Shown here piece after piece: positions 7,743 through 16,452 of a stretch of DNA of 64,000 nt (its first letter is position 1; each line of letters begins with the position of its first letter). The notes beneath the pieces were generated by a model. It had not been told where the DNA came from and searched no databases. It was given only the letters and a program-made list of their open reading frames with translations. The stretch is from assembly GCA_012839295.1 (NCBI GenBank), contig DUNO01000005.1:124001-188000 (forward strand). Reading direction: 5' to 3'. The position numbers and the translations under genes are program-made. The DNA comes from Clostridiales bacterium (GTDB lineage: Bacteria > Bacillota > Clostridia > Lachnospirales > Lachnospiraceae).

Positions 7743-8825
7743 ATGAGAAAAATAAGTACACTATTAATAATGTTATTATGCATGGCTGCATTTACCGCAT
7801 GCTCCAAGGAAACGGGCGATCCATCCAATACGGCGGAAGCAACTGTAACGGTGGCTCCGACCACAGCCCCAAGCGAGGCTGCAACCATAGAGGATGCCTC
7901 AGGGGCTTCCGATGAGAGTGAGAAGCCGGCAGAGAAAATTGGCATGAAGGTTGCGGCATTGAAAGGGCCGACAGCCATTGGTATGGTAAAGCTGATGGAT
8001 GATGCGGCAGCGGGGGTTACGGAGAATAACTATCAATTTACCATCGCAGGGACTGCTGATGAGATCAGCACAGGCCTGGTAAAGGGTGACGTTGATATCG
8101 CGGCAATCCCGTGTAATCTGGCTTCTGTGCTGTATAATAAGACACAGGGTGGGATTAAGCTGGCAGGAATTAATACCCTGGGTGTTCTTTATATTGTTGA
8201 AACGGGAAATAGCATCAAGTCTGTCCAGGATCTGAAGGGTAAGACAATCTATGCGACAGGCCTGGGAACAGTTCCCCAGTATACGCTAAATTACATCCTG
8301 CAGGCAAACGGAATTGATCCGGAGAAGGATCTCACGATAGAATATAAGACGGAGCCGACAGAGGTGGCAGCAATGCTCAGTAAATCGGAGGATGCAATAG
8401 CGATGCTGCCCCAGCCCTATGTTACGACAGTTATGCTTGGAAATGACAAGGTGCATATTGTCCTGGATATGGCAGAGGAATGGAACAGGGTGGCAACTGA
8501 CGGAAGTACGGTAGTCACAGGCGTAGTAGTTGTGCGGAGTGAATTTTTGGAGGATAACAGGGAAGCCTTTGACGCGTTTATGAAGGAATATGCTGCCTCA
8601 ACAGAATTTGTAAACGAAAAAGTGGATGCTGCAGCAACTCTGGTTGAGAAATTCGATATCTTTAAGGCAGCGCCGATGAAGAAGGCAATTCCGTATTGCA
8701 ATATTACCTTGATTCAAGGCAGTGAGATGAAGGATAAGGTGAACGGATACCTGTCAGCGTTATTTGGGCAAAAGCCGGATTCTGTTGGAGGTGCATTACC
8801 GGCAGAGGATTTTTACATCCAGTAA
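7743..8825 (+). CDS. SsuA/THI5-like ABC substrate-binding lipoprotein
   Basis: A 360-residue lipoprotein: signal peptide followed by the lipobox FTAC with the lipidated cysteine at residue 20, then a Thr/Ala/Glu-rich linker, then a periplasmic-binding-protein type II fold of the NMT1/THI5/SsuA kind (MKVAALKGPTAIGMVKL, DVDIAAIPCNLA, LKGKTIYATGLGTVPQYTL). The start ATG 7743 is behind AGGAGGA; an upstream in-frame ATG at 7713 lacks a site and would bury the signal peptide. Homologues bind sulfonates, nitrate or thiamine precursors; the ligand here is unknown. It is the receptor for the permease and ATPase downstream. Confidence 0.88.
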   Translation: MRKISTLLIMLLCMAAFTACSKETGDPSNTAEATVTVAPTTAPSEAATIEDASGASDESEKPAEKIGMKVAALKGPTAIGMVKLMDDAAAGVTENNYQFTIAGTADEISTGLVKGDVDIAAIPCNLASVLYNKTQGGIKLAGINTLGVLYIVETGNSIKSVQDLKGKTIYATGLGTVPQYTLNYILQANGIDPEKDLTIEYKTEPTEVAAMLSKSEDAIAMLPQPYVTTVMLGNDKVHIVLDMAEEWNRVATDGSTVVTGVVVVRSEFLEDNREAFDAFMKEYAASTEFVNEKVDAAATLVEKFDIFKAAPMKKAIPYCNITLIQGSEMKDKVNGYLSALFGQKPDSVGGALPAEDFYIQ

Positions 8826-9053
8826 TAGAGCCTTATCAGATGGACAGCGTAAAGGATAGGGAGCACGCAAGGAGAGGAATCGAAGAGAGACTTGCAGAGA
8901 GGCTGTGAAAGGGCGCAAGGGAGTTGTGGAGAGAAGCTACGAATAAACGCGATAAGAAGACGTGTGAGGGCATAAAGAGAGGCTACACATAGAGGGTGCG
9001 GGATGATGCAAAGAGAGGCTGAACAAAGAGGATGCAAGGGAGGAAGCCGGGAG
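8826..9053 (+). other. Purine-rich spacer with AGAGAGGCT repeats
   Basis: The 228 bases between the binding protein and the permease are strongly purine-rich on the + strand and repeat GAGAGGCT-like units near 8897, 8927, 8977 and 9013 at irregular intervals. No hairpin terminator and no supported gene is seen. It may be decayed coding sequence or simple repeat expansion within the operon. Confidence 0.5.
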
Positions 9054-9830
9054 ATGGAAGGCAAGGAAGTCGTAAAGAAGCCGATAAAAAAATATGGATT
9101 TAAAGTTATTGTAATATGCTTCTGGCTTCTTCTTTGGGAGGTGGCCAGCTGGCAGGATCCCCGGGAGATATTCATTGCATCGCCGGTATCTGTATTTGTA
9201 ACGCTAATTGGCCTTATTAAGGACGGAGGCTTCTGGGTGACAATTGCCTGGTCCTCCTTCCGCATTACAGCAGGCTTTGTAATGGCATTAGCGGCAGGAA
9301 TTATATTGGCAGCAGCGGCTTATAACAGCAGTGTTTTTCGGGAGCTGATCTCGCCGGTGATGAAAATCATGAAGACGATTCCCGTGGCCTCCTTTATTAT
9401 TCTGGCTCTTTTATGGATCAATAACAAGACGAACCTTTCCATCCTGATTTCTTTTATGATGGTGCTGCCACTGGTCTATACAAATGTATTGCAGGGGCTC
9501 CGGGCGACGGAGCGGGAGCTTCTGCAGATGGCGAAGGTATTCCGCATCAGCCGCTGGAAAAAGGTTGTGGCGATCTATGTTCCTGCGGCACTTCCGTATT
9601 TTATTTCTGCGGTTTCGGTTGGAATGGGCTTTTGCTGGAAGGCCGGGATTGCCGCAGAAGTGATTGGGATTCCCTCCGGCTCTATTGGTGAGCGTTTATA
9701 TGAAGCGAAGCTCTACATTATGACGAAGGAGCTATTTGCATGGACGTTGGTTATTATTGCAATCAGCATGCTGTTTGAAAAGCTGGTTTTGCGCCTGCTG
9801 GCATCGCTGCAAAAGAGCCCGAAAAATTAA
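9054..9830 (+). CDS. ABC importer permease (SsuC/TauC-like)
   Basis: A 258-residue inner-membrane protein with about six helices and the BPD permease signature around ATERELLQMAKVFRISRWKKV, which contacts the ATPase. The start ATG 9054 lies behind GGGAGGA (9038-9044); the earlier in-frame ATGs near 9003 fall in the purine-rich spacer and lack this site. It forms the channel for the lipoprotein receptor upstream and is followed 21 bases later by the ATPase gene. Confidence 0.88.
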   Translation: MEGKEVVKKPIKKYGFKVIVICFWLLLWEVASWQDPREIFIASPVSVFVTLIGLIKDGGFWVTIAWSSFRITAGFVMALAAGIILAAAAYNSSVFRELISPVMKIMKTIPVASFIILALLWINNKTNLSILISFMMVLPLVYTNVLQGLRATERELLQMAKVFRISRWKKVVAIYVPAALPYFISAVSVGMGFCWKAGIAAEVIGIPSGSIGERLYEAKLYIMTKELFAWTLVIIAISMLFEKLVLRLLASLQKSPKN

Positions 9831-9851
9831 CCTCTGGAAGGAGACGGTGGC

Positions 9852-10436
9852 ATGGATATCCAATTGCATAATGTTTCAAAAAGCTTTGAAGGGAAAAGCA
9901 TACTTAAGGATCTTAATATCACCTTTCCAGAGGGCAGGCTGAGCTGCCTGATGGGGGCTTCCGGTATTGGGAAGACAACGGTGGTTAATATTATTATGGG
10001 GCTGATAAAGCCTGACTCAGGAGAAGTGGCGGGAACAAAGCAGAAAAAGGTTGCGGCTGTCTTCCAGGAGGACCGCCTGATTGAGCATTGGGATGCAGTG
10101 AGGAATATTGGATTGGTTTGTGGGAAGGCTGTTACAGAAGAGGCAATTGTGCAGGAATTAAATAAGGTTGGTATCACAGATTGCAGGAATAAAGCAGTCA
10201 AGGACTTTAGCGGCGGTATGCGAAGGCGGGTTGCCCTGGTTCGGGCGGTTCTGGCAAAGAGTGATATTATCATTATGGATGAGCCCTTTAAGGGGCTTGA
10301 TGAAGGTTTAAAAGACCAGGTGATCGAATATGTGCGGGAGAATACGAAAGGGAAAACCGTCATTGTGATAACCCATGACCGGGAGGAAGTAGGCCGGCTA
10401 GGGGCTGGTTTGGTTCAGTTGGAAGGGCAGAGTTAA
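9852..10436 (+). CDS. ABC importer ATPase (SsuB/TauB-like)
   Basis: A 194-residue ATPase with all motifs: Walker A GASGIGKTT near residue 35, Q loop FQEDRL, signature FSGGMRRRV, Walker B IIIMDEP and the switch histidine ITHD. It is about 50 residues shorter than usual SsuB/TauB proteins because it ends just after the H loop. It powers the permease at 9054. With the binding protein this makes a complete importer. Confidence 0.9.
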   Translation: MDIQLHNVSKSFEGKSILKDLNITFPEGRLSCLMGASGIGKTTVVNIIMGLIKPDSGEVAGTKQKKVAAVFQEDRLIEHWDAVRNIGLVCGKAVTEEAIVQELNKVGITDCRNKAVKDFSGGMRRRVALVRAVLAKSDIIIMDEPFKGLDEGLKDQVIEYVRENTKGKTVIVITHDREEVGRLGAGLVQLEGQS

Positions 10437-10443
10437 GCTTTAA

Positions 10444-10468
10444 GGCAGGCTTGACCCTGCCCTATTAT
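10444..10468 (+). terminator. Hairpin after the ABC importer
   Basis: GGCAGG (10444-10449) and CCTGCC (10456-10461) form a short perfect stem just after the ATPase stop. The following sequence is only moderately T-rich, so termination may be weak. Confidence 0.45.
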
Positions 10469-10631
10469 AATAATGCCTGTCGCTTGTAAATCATATTATT
10501 TTTGTCTTTCTATCTATCATCTGTTTCTTCTTGGTACAATCCAAATATTTTGCTTGTGAGTGACCGTGAGAATAAAAATTAATTCAATTAAGATTTATTA
10601 TTATATAAAATATTTGTAAACAAAATGCAAG

Positions 10632-10661
10632 TTATTACATTAAAGTTGCATTTTATTACAT
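10632..10661 (+). promoter_or_regulatory. Direct-repeat operator of LytTR type
   Basis: TTATTACAT occurs at 10632-10640 and again at 10653-10661, 21 bases apart (two helical turns). This is the spacing used by AgrA/ComE-type LytTR regulators. The second copy ends just upstream of where the -35 of the following promoter would lie. It presumably binds the regulator at 10768, giving autoregulation. Confidence 0.6.
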
Positions 10662-10687
10662 CTGAAAATTTCAGAGGAAAAAAATGT

Positions 10688-10693
10688 TATAAT
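10688..10693 (+). promoter_or_regulatory. -10 element of the regulator promoter
   Basis: A perfect TATAAT at 10688-10693 has no recognisable -35 at 17 bases, consistent with dependence on an activator bound at the repeats at 10632-10661. A small palindrome (CTGAAAATTTCAG, 10662-10674) lies between them. Confidence 0.55.
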
Positions 10694-10767
10694 ACTATGG
10701 GTCAAAAGTAGGGTTATTTTATAGGTACAATTTGTAGCATAAATATAACTTGGGAGGGATGAATCAT

Positions 10768-11457
10768 TTGAAAATCGCTATATGTGATGATGAGGAGAAG
10801 TACAGAGAAATAGGGAGGTGGCTGTGCAGTCAGTATTTTTTGGATAAAAGGATATCTTTTGAGGTTATAGAGTTTTCTTCAGGAGAAGCTGTTATTGAAT
10901 ATACAGAAAAAATTGATTTAATCATATTGGATATTGAAATGCAGGGCATGAATGGAATAGAAGTGAAGGAGATTTTGACAAAACGGAATAGTAATGGTGC
11001 AATTATATATGTTACTAATCACGAAGAGTTGATGCAACCCGCCTTCGGAAAGAATGTATATGGATTTTTGTTAAAGCCTATATACGAGGAGGAATTGTAT
11101 CAAATTTTGGATGTGGTTTATAAGAATAGAATGGAACCACGGTTGATCCAGGTTACTGATAGTGTGTGGGTGAGAAGTACAGAAATCCGATATATTTTTG
11201 CAGAGGATAAATATTGCAGGATATATACGATGGATACAAATTATTTGATAAGAAGCAGAATTAGTGATTGGGAGGGGAAGCTTCCGGGTAGTGATTTCAT
11301 TAGGGTTCAGAAATCCTGTATTGTTAATTTCAAATTTATCAGGAGAATCGGACAGGATATTATCATGGAAGATAATACGGTGTTAACTTATTCAAGGAAT
11401 AAGAGGGAAGTGATTAAGAATAATTATAATACATATTTAATAGAGCATGCTTGGTAG
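10768..11457 (+). CDS. LytTR response regulator (AgrA/ComE-like) of the peptide locus
   Basis: A 229-residue regulator: receiver domain with the acidic pair DD at 7-8 and phospho-acceptor D55 (LIILDIEMQG), then a LytTR DNA-binding domain (about 130-228). The best start is TTG 10768, because GGGAGGG (10752-10758) is nine bases upstream of it; ATG 10759 abuts that site with no spacing. Such regulators activate bacteriocin or quorum genes through 9-bp direct repeats 21 bases apart, and repeats of that kind lie upstream of this gene and of the exporter at 12970. Its kinase follows after 14 bases. Confidence 0.9.
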   Translation: MKIAICDDEEKYREIGRWLCSQYFLDKRISFEVIEFSSGEAVIEYTEKIDLIILDIEMQGMNGIEVKEILTKRNSNGAIIYVTNHEELMQPAFGKNVYGFLLKPIYEEELYQILDVVYKNRMEPRLIQVTDSVWVRSTEIRYIFAEDKYCRIYTMDTNYLIRSRISDWEGKLPGSDFIRVQKSCIVNFKFIRRIGQDIIMEDNTVLTYSRNKREVIKNNYNTYLIEHAW

Positions 11458-11471
11458 AGAGGTAAGTATCA

Positions 11472-12806
11472 ATGGGAGCGTATCTTAATATAATCGTAAA
11501 GCAGATCATAGAAACAAGCGTGGTTTTTTATATCCTGTCATTATTGTTGAAAACCCGGATCATAGAGAGCCGATGGAGGGTAGTGGTGGCTGCTACAATT
11601 TTTTGTAGTGCATTTTTTCTGGCAGAAGTAATGGGAAACCACAGCGAAGGTGTTATTGGGCTGGTAGTCCAAGTCATTTGTGTTAACCTGTTATTTAAAG
11701 AGGGAGCACTAAAAAGAAATATTACCTATATTGCCGTATATTGTGGTACAGGTTTAATGGCAGCTATAGTCTATGGAAGTATAGGGAAGGTATCAGGGAT
11801 ACCTGCAGATCAAATCTTGGATAGTTCAATATGTGTGTTTATTGCATATTTTATGGCATTCTTTGCTGCGTTCATTAGTAGATGGCTTGTGGTTAGACAC
11901 CGGAAGATATTTCAGCTGCTGAGACATATGTCAGCAATTGATATTCTACTTTTTGCATCTGCAACGGTACTGTGGGCTTTTGGAATTACATATTATGGGG
12001 AGCTAAGGGATGGGATGGCAGGCTCTTCATGGGATGTGGCCATAATAGATGGCACTAAGCTATTATATAGCTTTAGTTTTTTGATTATAATAGGATATAT
12101 ATGGAAGAGCATTATGAGCCAGCGTTATAAAAAGGAAAGCCTGATGAATGCGGAATTGCTTGATCTGAGAGAAAAATATTATAAGAAATTAATTGAAAAC
12201 AACCGGGAGGTTAGGAGATTCAAGCATGATTTTCAGGCTCATATGACCTGTTTGAGGGAACTGTCCAATATGGAAAAGTTTGATGAAATAAAAGAATATT
12301 TAAATCGAATGGGAAATGACCTGGGTGAGGTGAGTAATAAGTTTAATGTAGGAAATGAAATTGCCAACATTGTCTTGAATGGGTTTTATGAAGAAATGGT
12401 GACAAATCATATTGAGCTGGTATGTACAGGAAAGTTCAGGGGAAATGTCAAGATTTCTTCCCATGAAATATGCGCGTTATTCTATAATATGATGAAAAAC
12501 GCCATAGAAGCATGCATGCAAGTAAATTCAGATAAAAGAGCAATTCATCTGAACATTAAATCTTATTATGATAGCATGGTTATTGAGATCAGTAATTCAG
12601 TTTCTGAACCGGTGGACATTGTTATGATAGGGAAGGGAGGAACGAGGAAAGAGGATAAGAAAAACCATGGATATGGGATGGATAATATGAAAAGAATCAT
12701 ACAAAGGTATGGCGGGGCTATAAAGTATAAGAATGATAGGGATCGGTTCGTTATAGAAATGGTATTGCATGATGTGTATGATGACTGGGAACATGAGCTC
12801 AGTTAG
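11472..12806 (+). CDS. GHKL sensor kinase (AgrC-like) of the peptide locus
   Basis: A 444-residue membrane kinase: about six membrane helices in the first 215 residues, a dimerisation helix with phospho-acceptor H252 in RFKHDFQAHM, then a GHKL ATPase domain (NMMKNAIEAC, and HGYGMDNMKRII as the G box). This is the AgrC/PlnB type that senses a secreted peptide. No separate pheromone gene is obvious, so one of the double-glycine peptides at 15270 or 15505 may be the signal. It ends at the direct-repeat promoter of the exporter. Confidence 0.9.
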   Translation: MGAYLNIIVKQIIETSVVFYILSLLLKTRIIESRWRVVVAATIFCSAFFLAEVMGNHSEGVIGLVVQVICVNLLFKEGALKRNITYIAVYCGTGLMAAIVYGSIGKVSGIPADQILDSSICVFIAYFMAFFAAFISRWLVVRHRKIFQLLRHMSAIDILLFASATVLWAFGITYYGELRDGMAGSSWDVAIIDGTKLLYSFSFLIIIGYIWKSIMSQRYKKESLMNAELLDLREKYYKKLIENNREVRRFKHDFQAHMTCLRELSNMEKFDEIKEYLNRMGNDLGEVSNKFNVGNEIANIVLNGFYEEMVTNHIELVCTGKFRGNVKISSHEICALFYNMMKNAIEACMQVNSDKRAIHLNIKSYYDSMVIEISNSVSEPVDIVMIGKGGTRKEDKKNHGYGMDNMKRIIQRYGGAIKYKNDRDRFVIEMVLHDVYDDWEHELS

Positions 12807-12837
12807 GCACGCTCCTTCCTTTATCCATCTGCTGCAT

Positions 12838-12869
12838 TTCACGACATTAATTTGTACTTCACGACATTA
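12838..12869 (+). promoter_or_regulatory. Direct-repeat operator before the exporter
   Basis: TTCACGACATTA is present at 12838-12849 and exactly repeated at 12858-12869 (20 bases apart). The ACATTA core is shared with the repeat at 10632-10661. The second copy ends three bases before the -35 of the exporter promoter, the expected position for a LytTR activator. Confidence 0.65.
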
Positions 12870-12872
12870 GAG

Positions 12873-12901
12873 TTGTAAAGCTTTCCAATAATTGTTATGC
12901 T
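12873..12901 (+). promoter_or_regulatory. Promoter of the exporter operon
   Basis: TTGTAA (12873-12878), 17 bases, TATGCT (12896-12901). Suboptimal hexamers immediately downstream of the direct repeats suggest activation by the regulator at 10768. Confidence 0.6.
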
Positions 12902-12969
12902 CAAAGCAAAGAAAGCCAAGCTTATTGCGGCATACGTACAGATTAAGAGATGCAGAAGGAAACAGAACT

Positions 12970-15156
12970 ATGCGAAACAAATACTATTGTGTCAGACAGC
13001 ATGATATCACTGACTGCGGGGCGGCATGTCTGGCTACCATATCAAAGCAGTATGGTTTTCATACATCCATAACCAAGATACGGGAGGCAGCAGGGACAGA
13101 TAAGCAGGGAACGAATGCTTATGGGATGATTAAAGCAGCAGAGCAGCTGGGGTTCTCCGCTAAGGGTGTAAAAGGGGATAAGAATGCTTTCTTTTCAGAA
13201 TTTCCGCTTCCCTGCATTGCCCATGTAATTGTTGACGGGGCTTTACTGCACTATGTTATTGTACATAAAATTACAAAAAAGCAGATTACGATTGCAGATC
13301 CGGCAAAGGGGATTGTGAAGCTAACCCCGGAAGAATTCTTTGGAGAAAAGGCAGAGCAGGGGAAGGCGCCTAAGTACCGTTGGAGCGGTGTACTGATTAT
13401 CATGGTACCTGACCGGGGATTTGAAAAAGGAGATGAGACCCAGGGGATTTTCCAGAGATTTTTTCATCTGCTATTGCCCCAGAAAAGGCTGCTGGTCAAT
13501 GTTTTTTTTGCATCATTGCTGATTACAATATTAGGTATCTTAGGGTCATTTTATTTTAAGGTATTGATTGATGATATATTATCGGCCGGTTTATTAAAGA
13601 CGTTGCATATTCTATCCATCGGGGTTATACTGCTGAATTTATTTAAGGTTTTATTATCTGCCATCCGTGCCCATTTTCTCTTGTATCTAAGTCAGAAGCT
13701 GGATATTGCATTGCTGCTGGGTTATTACCGCCATGTCTTGAAGCTCCCGATGAACTTTTTTGGAACCCGCAAGGTCGGTGAGATCATATCAAGGTTTAAT
13801 GATGCCTCCAAGGTACGGGATGCAATATCGGGTGCCACGCTTACAATTATGATAGATACGTTGATGGTAATTGCCGGTGGAATTATATTGTTTCTGCAGA
13901 ATGGGTATATGTTTGTTGTTACACTGATTGTGGCAGTCTTATATTTCGCAATTGTAGTGAGCTTTAACAAATGGTACAAAAAGCTAAACCAGGCCCAGAT
14001 GGAGAATAATGCACAGTTGACCTCATATATGGTTGAGTCATTGAATGGTATTCAGACAGTAAAGGCATATAATGCGGAGAGAAAAGTAAATCTGGAGACA
14101 GAAATAAAATTCATCCGTCTGCTGAAAAGTATATTCAGATTAAGCTGGGTCAGTAACTTACAGGGAACCTTTGTGGGCTTTGTGGAGCTTACAGGAGGAA
14201 TCGTAATCTTGTGGGTAGGTGCTTATAATGTAATTAAAGGAAATTTGAGCATTGGGCAGCTGATTACCTTCAACTCGTTACTGATGTATTTTCTTGATCC
14301 AGTCAAAAACTTGATTAATCTTCAGCCACAGATGCAGACGGCAATTGTAGCAGCAGACCGGCTTGGTGAAATCCTGGATCTGGAGCCGGAAAGAGTTGGT
14401 GGAGAGGATAAAAAATTAATACCCGAATCGCTGCGGGGGAATATCTGGTTTAAGGATGTGACCTTCCGTTATGGTACAAGAAGGACGGTACTGGAGCATA
14501 TCACGATGCACATCAAGAAGGGTGAGCGCATTGCATTGGTAGGTGAAAGTGGGTCGGGCAAGACAACGCTGGTAAAGCTTTTACTTAATCTTTATAGCCC
14601 GGAGGAAGGAGATGTCTTGATTAATGGAAATAATGTGAAAGATATCAACCTTGAAAGGCTGCGGGACAAGATAGCATATATCCCTCAGGAAACATTTCTG
14701 TTCAGCGGAAGTATTATGGATAATTTAACACTTGGGTTGGATGATGTAACAGTAGAAGATGCTATTGAAGCATCAAAGAAGGCTCGGGCTCACGACTTTA
14801 TTAATGATCTTCCACTCCGGTATGAGACAAGGCTGGAGGAAAATGGGACAAATTTTTCGGGGGGACAGAGGCAGAGGTTGGCGATAACGAGAGCAATTTT
14901 AAAAAAGCCGGATATCTTGATTCTGGATGAGGCTACCAGTAATCTGGACTCTATTACGGAGAGGGCAATTGAAAATACAATTGAGAATTATAGTAAAAAT
15001 ATAACAACAATAATCATTGCACATCGGCTCAGCACAATTAAGAGGTGTGACATGATATATGTGATGGAGAAAGGGAAAATAATTGAAGCGGGAAAACACG
15101 AGCAATTACTTGATATAAAAGGTGAGTATGCAAAGTTATGGAAGCAGCAGGTTTAA
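12970..15156 (+). CDS. Peptidase-containing ABC exporter (C39 family)
   Basis: A 728-residue exporter that should remove double-glycine leaders and export the mature peptide. The N-terminal C39 cysteine protease (about 1-140) has catalytic C16 in QHDITDCGAACL and the histidine region HYVIVHKI followed by ADPAKG. Membrane helices span about 165-450. The ATPase domain has Walker A GESGSGKTT, signature NFSGGQRQR, Walker B ILILDEATS and an H-loop histidine. ATG 12970 is preceded by AGAAGGAAA; an earlier in-frame ATG at 12892 overlaps the promoter. Substrates are probably the two peptides encoded directly downstream; the adaptor at 16780 is its likely partner. Confidence 0.95.
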   Translation: MRNKYYCVRQHDITDCGAACLATISKQYGFHTSITKIREAAGTDKQGTNAYGMIKAAEQLGFSAKGVKGDKNAFFSEFPLPCIAHVIVDGALLHYVIVHKITKKQITIADPAKGIVKLTPEEFFGEKAEQGKAPKYRWSGVLIIMVPDRGFEKGDETQGIFQRFFHLLLPQKRLLVNVFFASLLITILGILGSFYFKVLIDDILSAGLLKTLHILSIGVILLNLFKVLLSAIRAHFLLYLSQKLDIALLLGYYRHVLKLPMNFFGTRKVGEIISRFNDASKVRDAISGATLTIMIDTLMVIAGGIILFLQNGYMFVVTLIVAVLYFAIVVSFNKWYKKLNQAQMENNAQLTSYMVESLNGIQTVKAYNAERKVNLETEIKFIRLLKSIFRLSWVSNLQGTFVGFVELTGGIVILWVGAYNVIKGNLSIGQLITFNSLLMYFLDPVKNLINLQPQMQTAIVAADRLGEILDLEPERVGGEDKKLIPESLRGNIWFKDVTFRYGTRRTVLEHITMHIKKGERIALVGESGSGKTTLVKLLLNLYSPEEGDVLINGNNVKDINLERLRDKIAYIPQETFLFSGSIMDNLTLGLDDVTVEDAIEASKKARAHDFINDLPLRYETRLEENGTNFSGGQRQRLAITRAILKKPDILILDEATSNLDSITERAIENTIENYSKNITTIIIAHRLSTIKRCDMIYVMEKGKIIEAGKHEQLLDIKGEYAKLWKQQV

Positions 15157-15201
15157 TAGTTCTAAAGAACGAAAATCAAAAATGGTAGCTAAGATGTATA
15201 T

Positions 15202-15234
15202 AGTTTCTTAAGTAATATGCGCGCAAAAGAAACT
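15202..15234 (+). other. Hairpin between exporter and peptide genes
   Basis: AGTTTCTT (15202-15209) and AAGAAACT (15227-15234) form an 8-bp stem with a 17-base loop and no T-run. It may mark an mRNA processing or stability point so that peptide mRNA exceeds exporter mRNA. Confidence 0.35.
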
Positions 15235-15269
15235 AATTACATAAATAATATATGAGAGGAGAAATATGA

Positions 15270-15470
15270 ATGTCCGAATATGTTAATATGGGTAATTTGA
15301 CAGAAATGAGTATGGATGAAGCTATTATGGTTGCCGGTGGTGGAATAGTTACATTGTTTTTAGGATGCGTTGGTTTGGCGGTATCCCCGACAGTAGCTTG
15401 CCTTTGCGCCCCGGCAGGTATTGCATTGGCATTGACATCAGGTGGAGCAATTATTAATAATTTGCCATAA
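15270..15470 (+). CDS. Double-glycine leader peptide 1 (bacteriocin-like)
   Basis: A 66-residue precursor. The leader LTEMSMDEAIMVAGG matches the double-glycine type cut by C39 exporters; cleavage after G24 leaves a 42-residue, glycine/alanine-rich, hydrophobic peptide with three cysteines and a GG pair near the end. The ATG is behind GAGAGGAGA. It lies directly after the exporter and 34 bases before a second such peptide, so the two may act together as a two-peptide bacteriocin, or one may be the signal for the kinase at 11472. I do not recognise a named bacteriocin. Confidence 0.82.
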   Translation: MSEYVNMGNLTEMSMDEAIMVAGGGIVTLFLGCVGLAVSPTVACLCAPAGIALALTSGGAIINNLP

Positions 15471-15504
15471 TATCAATCAAAAGAATGAAAGGAGTTGAGT
15501 AGAA

Positions 15505-15690
15505 ATGAATTCAAATTGTTTTGTTGAGTTAACGAACAATGAAATGACTATCGTTGATGGTGGGAGTTGGCTTGGAAACACTTTGATGCTTGCTGGTGCA
15601 TTAGTTGGTATTTGTGCTACAGGACCGGTAGGAGTCGGTGTGGGCATAGCTTGTGCAGTTATTGGCTTCTGCGATTCGCAAGGCTGGTAG
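15505..15690 (+). CDS. Double-glycine leader peptide 2 (bacteriocin-like)
   Basis: A 61-residue precursor with leader VELTNNEMTIVDGG and cleavage expected after G20, leaving a 41-residue hydrophobic peptide. It carries GxxxG-type spacing (GALVG, then GPVGVGVG), the helix-packing motif of class IIb two-peptide bacteriocins, and two cysteines. The ribosome site GAAAGGAG is well placed. It is adjacent to peptide 1 and likely co-transcribed. Confidence 0.83.
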   Translation: MNSNCFVELTNNEMTIVDGGSWLGNTLMLAGALVGICATGPVGVGVGIACAVIGFCDSQGW

Positions 15691-15794
15691 CAAGTGATTA
15701 CGTATTATGGGGAGATGCTACAAATGCATCCCCCATAATATTATTATACTGAAATGAAGCCATAAGTATTGTATATGAGAGGAAGAAAATCCAT

Positions 15795-16325
15795 ATGGAG
15801 AAATTATCTTATTTTCTTTTAATTATAATTGCATCTATAATTTTTGTTTCATTTATTAGCTTTCACTTTTATTCATACCTAAAATTTAAATTATTATTAA
15901 GGAGGAATAGTGCGGTATTGCTGATGGATCGCATATATGAAGTTGCTATTTGGATTGTTGGCATTTTATACTTGGGAATATACGTTTCTGATATTGTGGA
16001 TACGGTTGTTTTGGGACAATATGGAGATTGGAAGTTCCCATTTGTGGTTTACGCAATGCCGCTTATGATAATTACATTTAATATCATGATAAGTGAGGGT
16101 TCCTACGCATATAATAGTGATAAATTATTTGTAGGAAGTAAGAAAACTTTTGATAAAGAAAAGGTAAAAATTATCCAAGTCCATAAACAAGACTTTACAA
16201 AGCGAGCGAAAATTATTGTAACAATTGATCATGATAATGACATGATTCGAACGAAAAGTACAAGACTGGTAATCAGAACATCCATAAAAGAGCTACAGTC
16301 CTTTATAGAGTTATATGGAGGATAA
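15795..16325 (+). CDS. Membrane protein, candidate bacteriocin immunity protein
   Basis: I do not recognise a named family. The 176 residues have a membrane helix at about 5-28, two more at about 48-72 and 83-102, and a C-terminal cytoplasmic part rich in basic residues with beta character. The layout and several positions resemble the 168-residue protein at 20616 (a charged loop, a LLMDRIYEVAIW-like segment versus FMIDKVFLFGTS, then a similar C-terminal half). Placement directly after the two peptides suggests immunity, by analogy only. Confidence 0.55.
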   Translation: MEKLSYFLLIIIASIIFVSFISFHFYSYLKFKLLLRRNSAVLLMDRIYEVAIWIVGILYLGIYVSDIVDTVVLGQYGDWKFPFVVYAMPLMIITFNIMISEGSYAYNSDKLFVGSKKTFDKEKVKIIQVHKQDFTKRAKIIVTIDHDNDMIRTKSTRLVIRTSIKELQSFIELYGG

Positions 16326-16452
16326 ACGCCCTGAGAATAGGGCATAGAGTCAGACATAAAATGATGATTTGCACTAAATGTGATAGGTGATTTGGCTGAT
16401 TATCTGGGGGAAGATAGAATAGTATTAATGAATTTAACGGGAGATAAATAAA

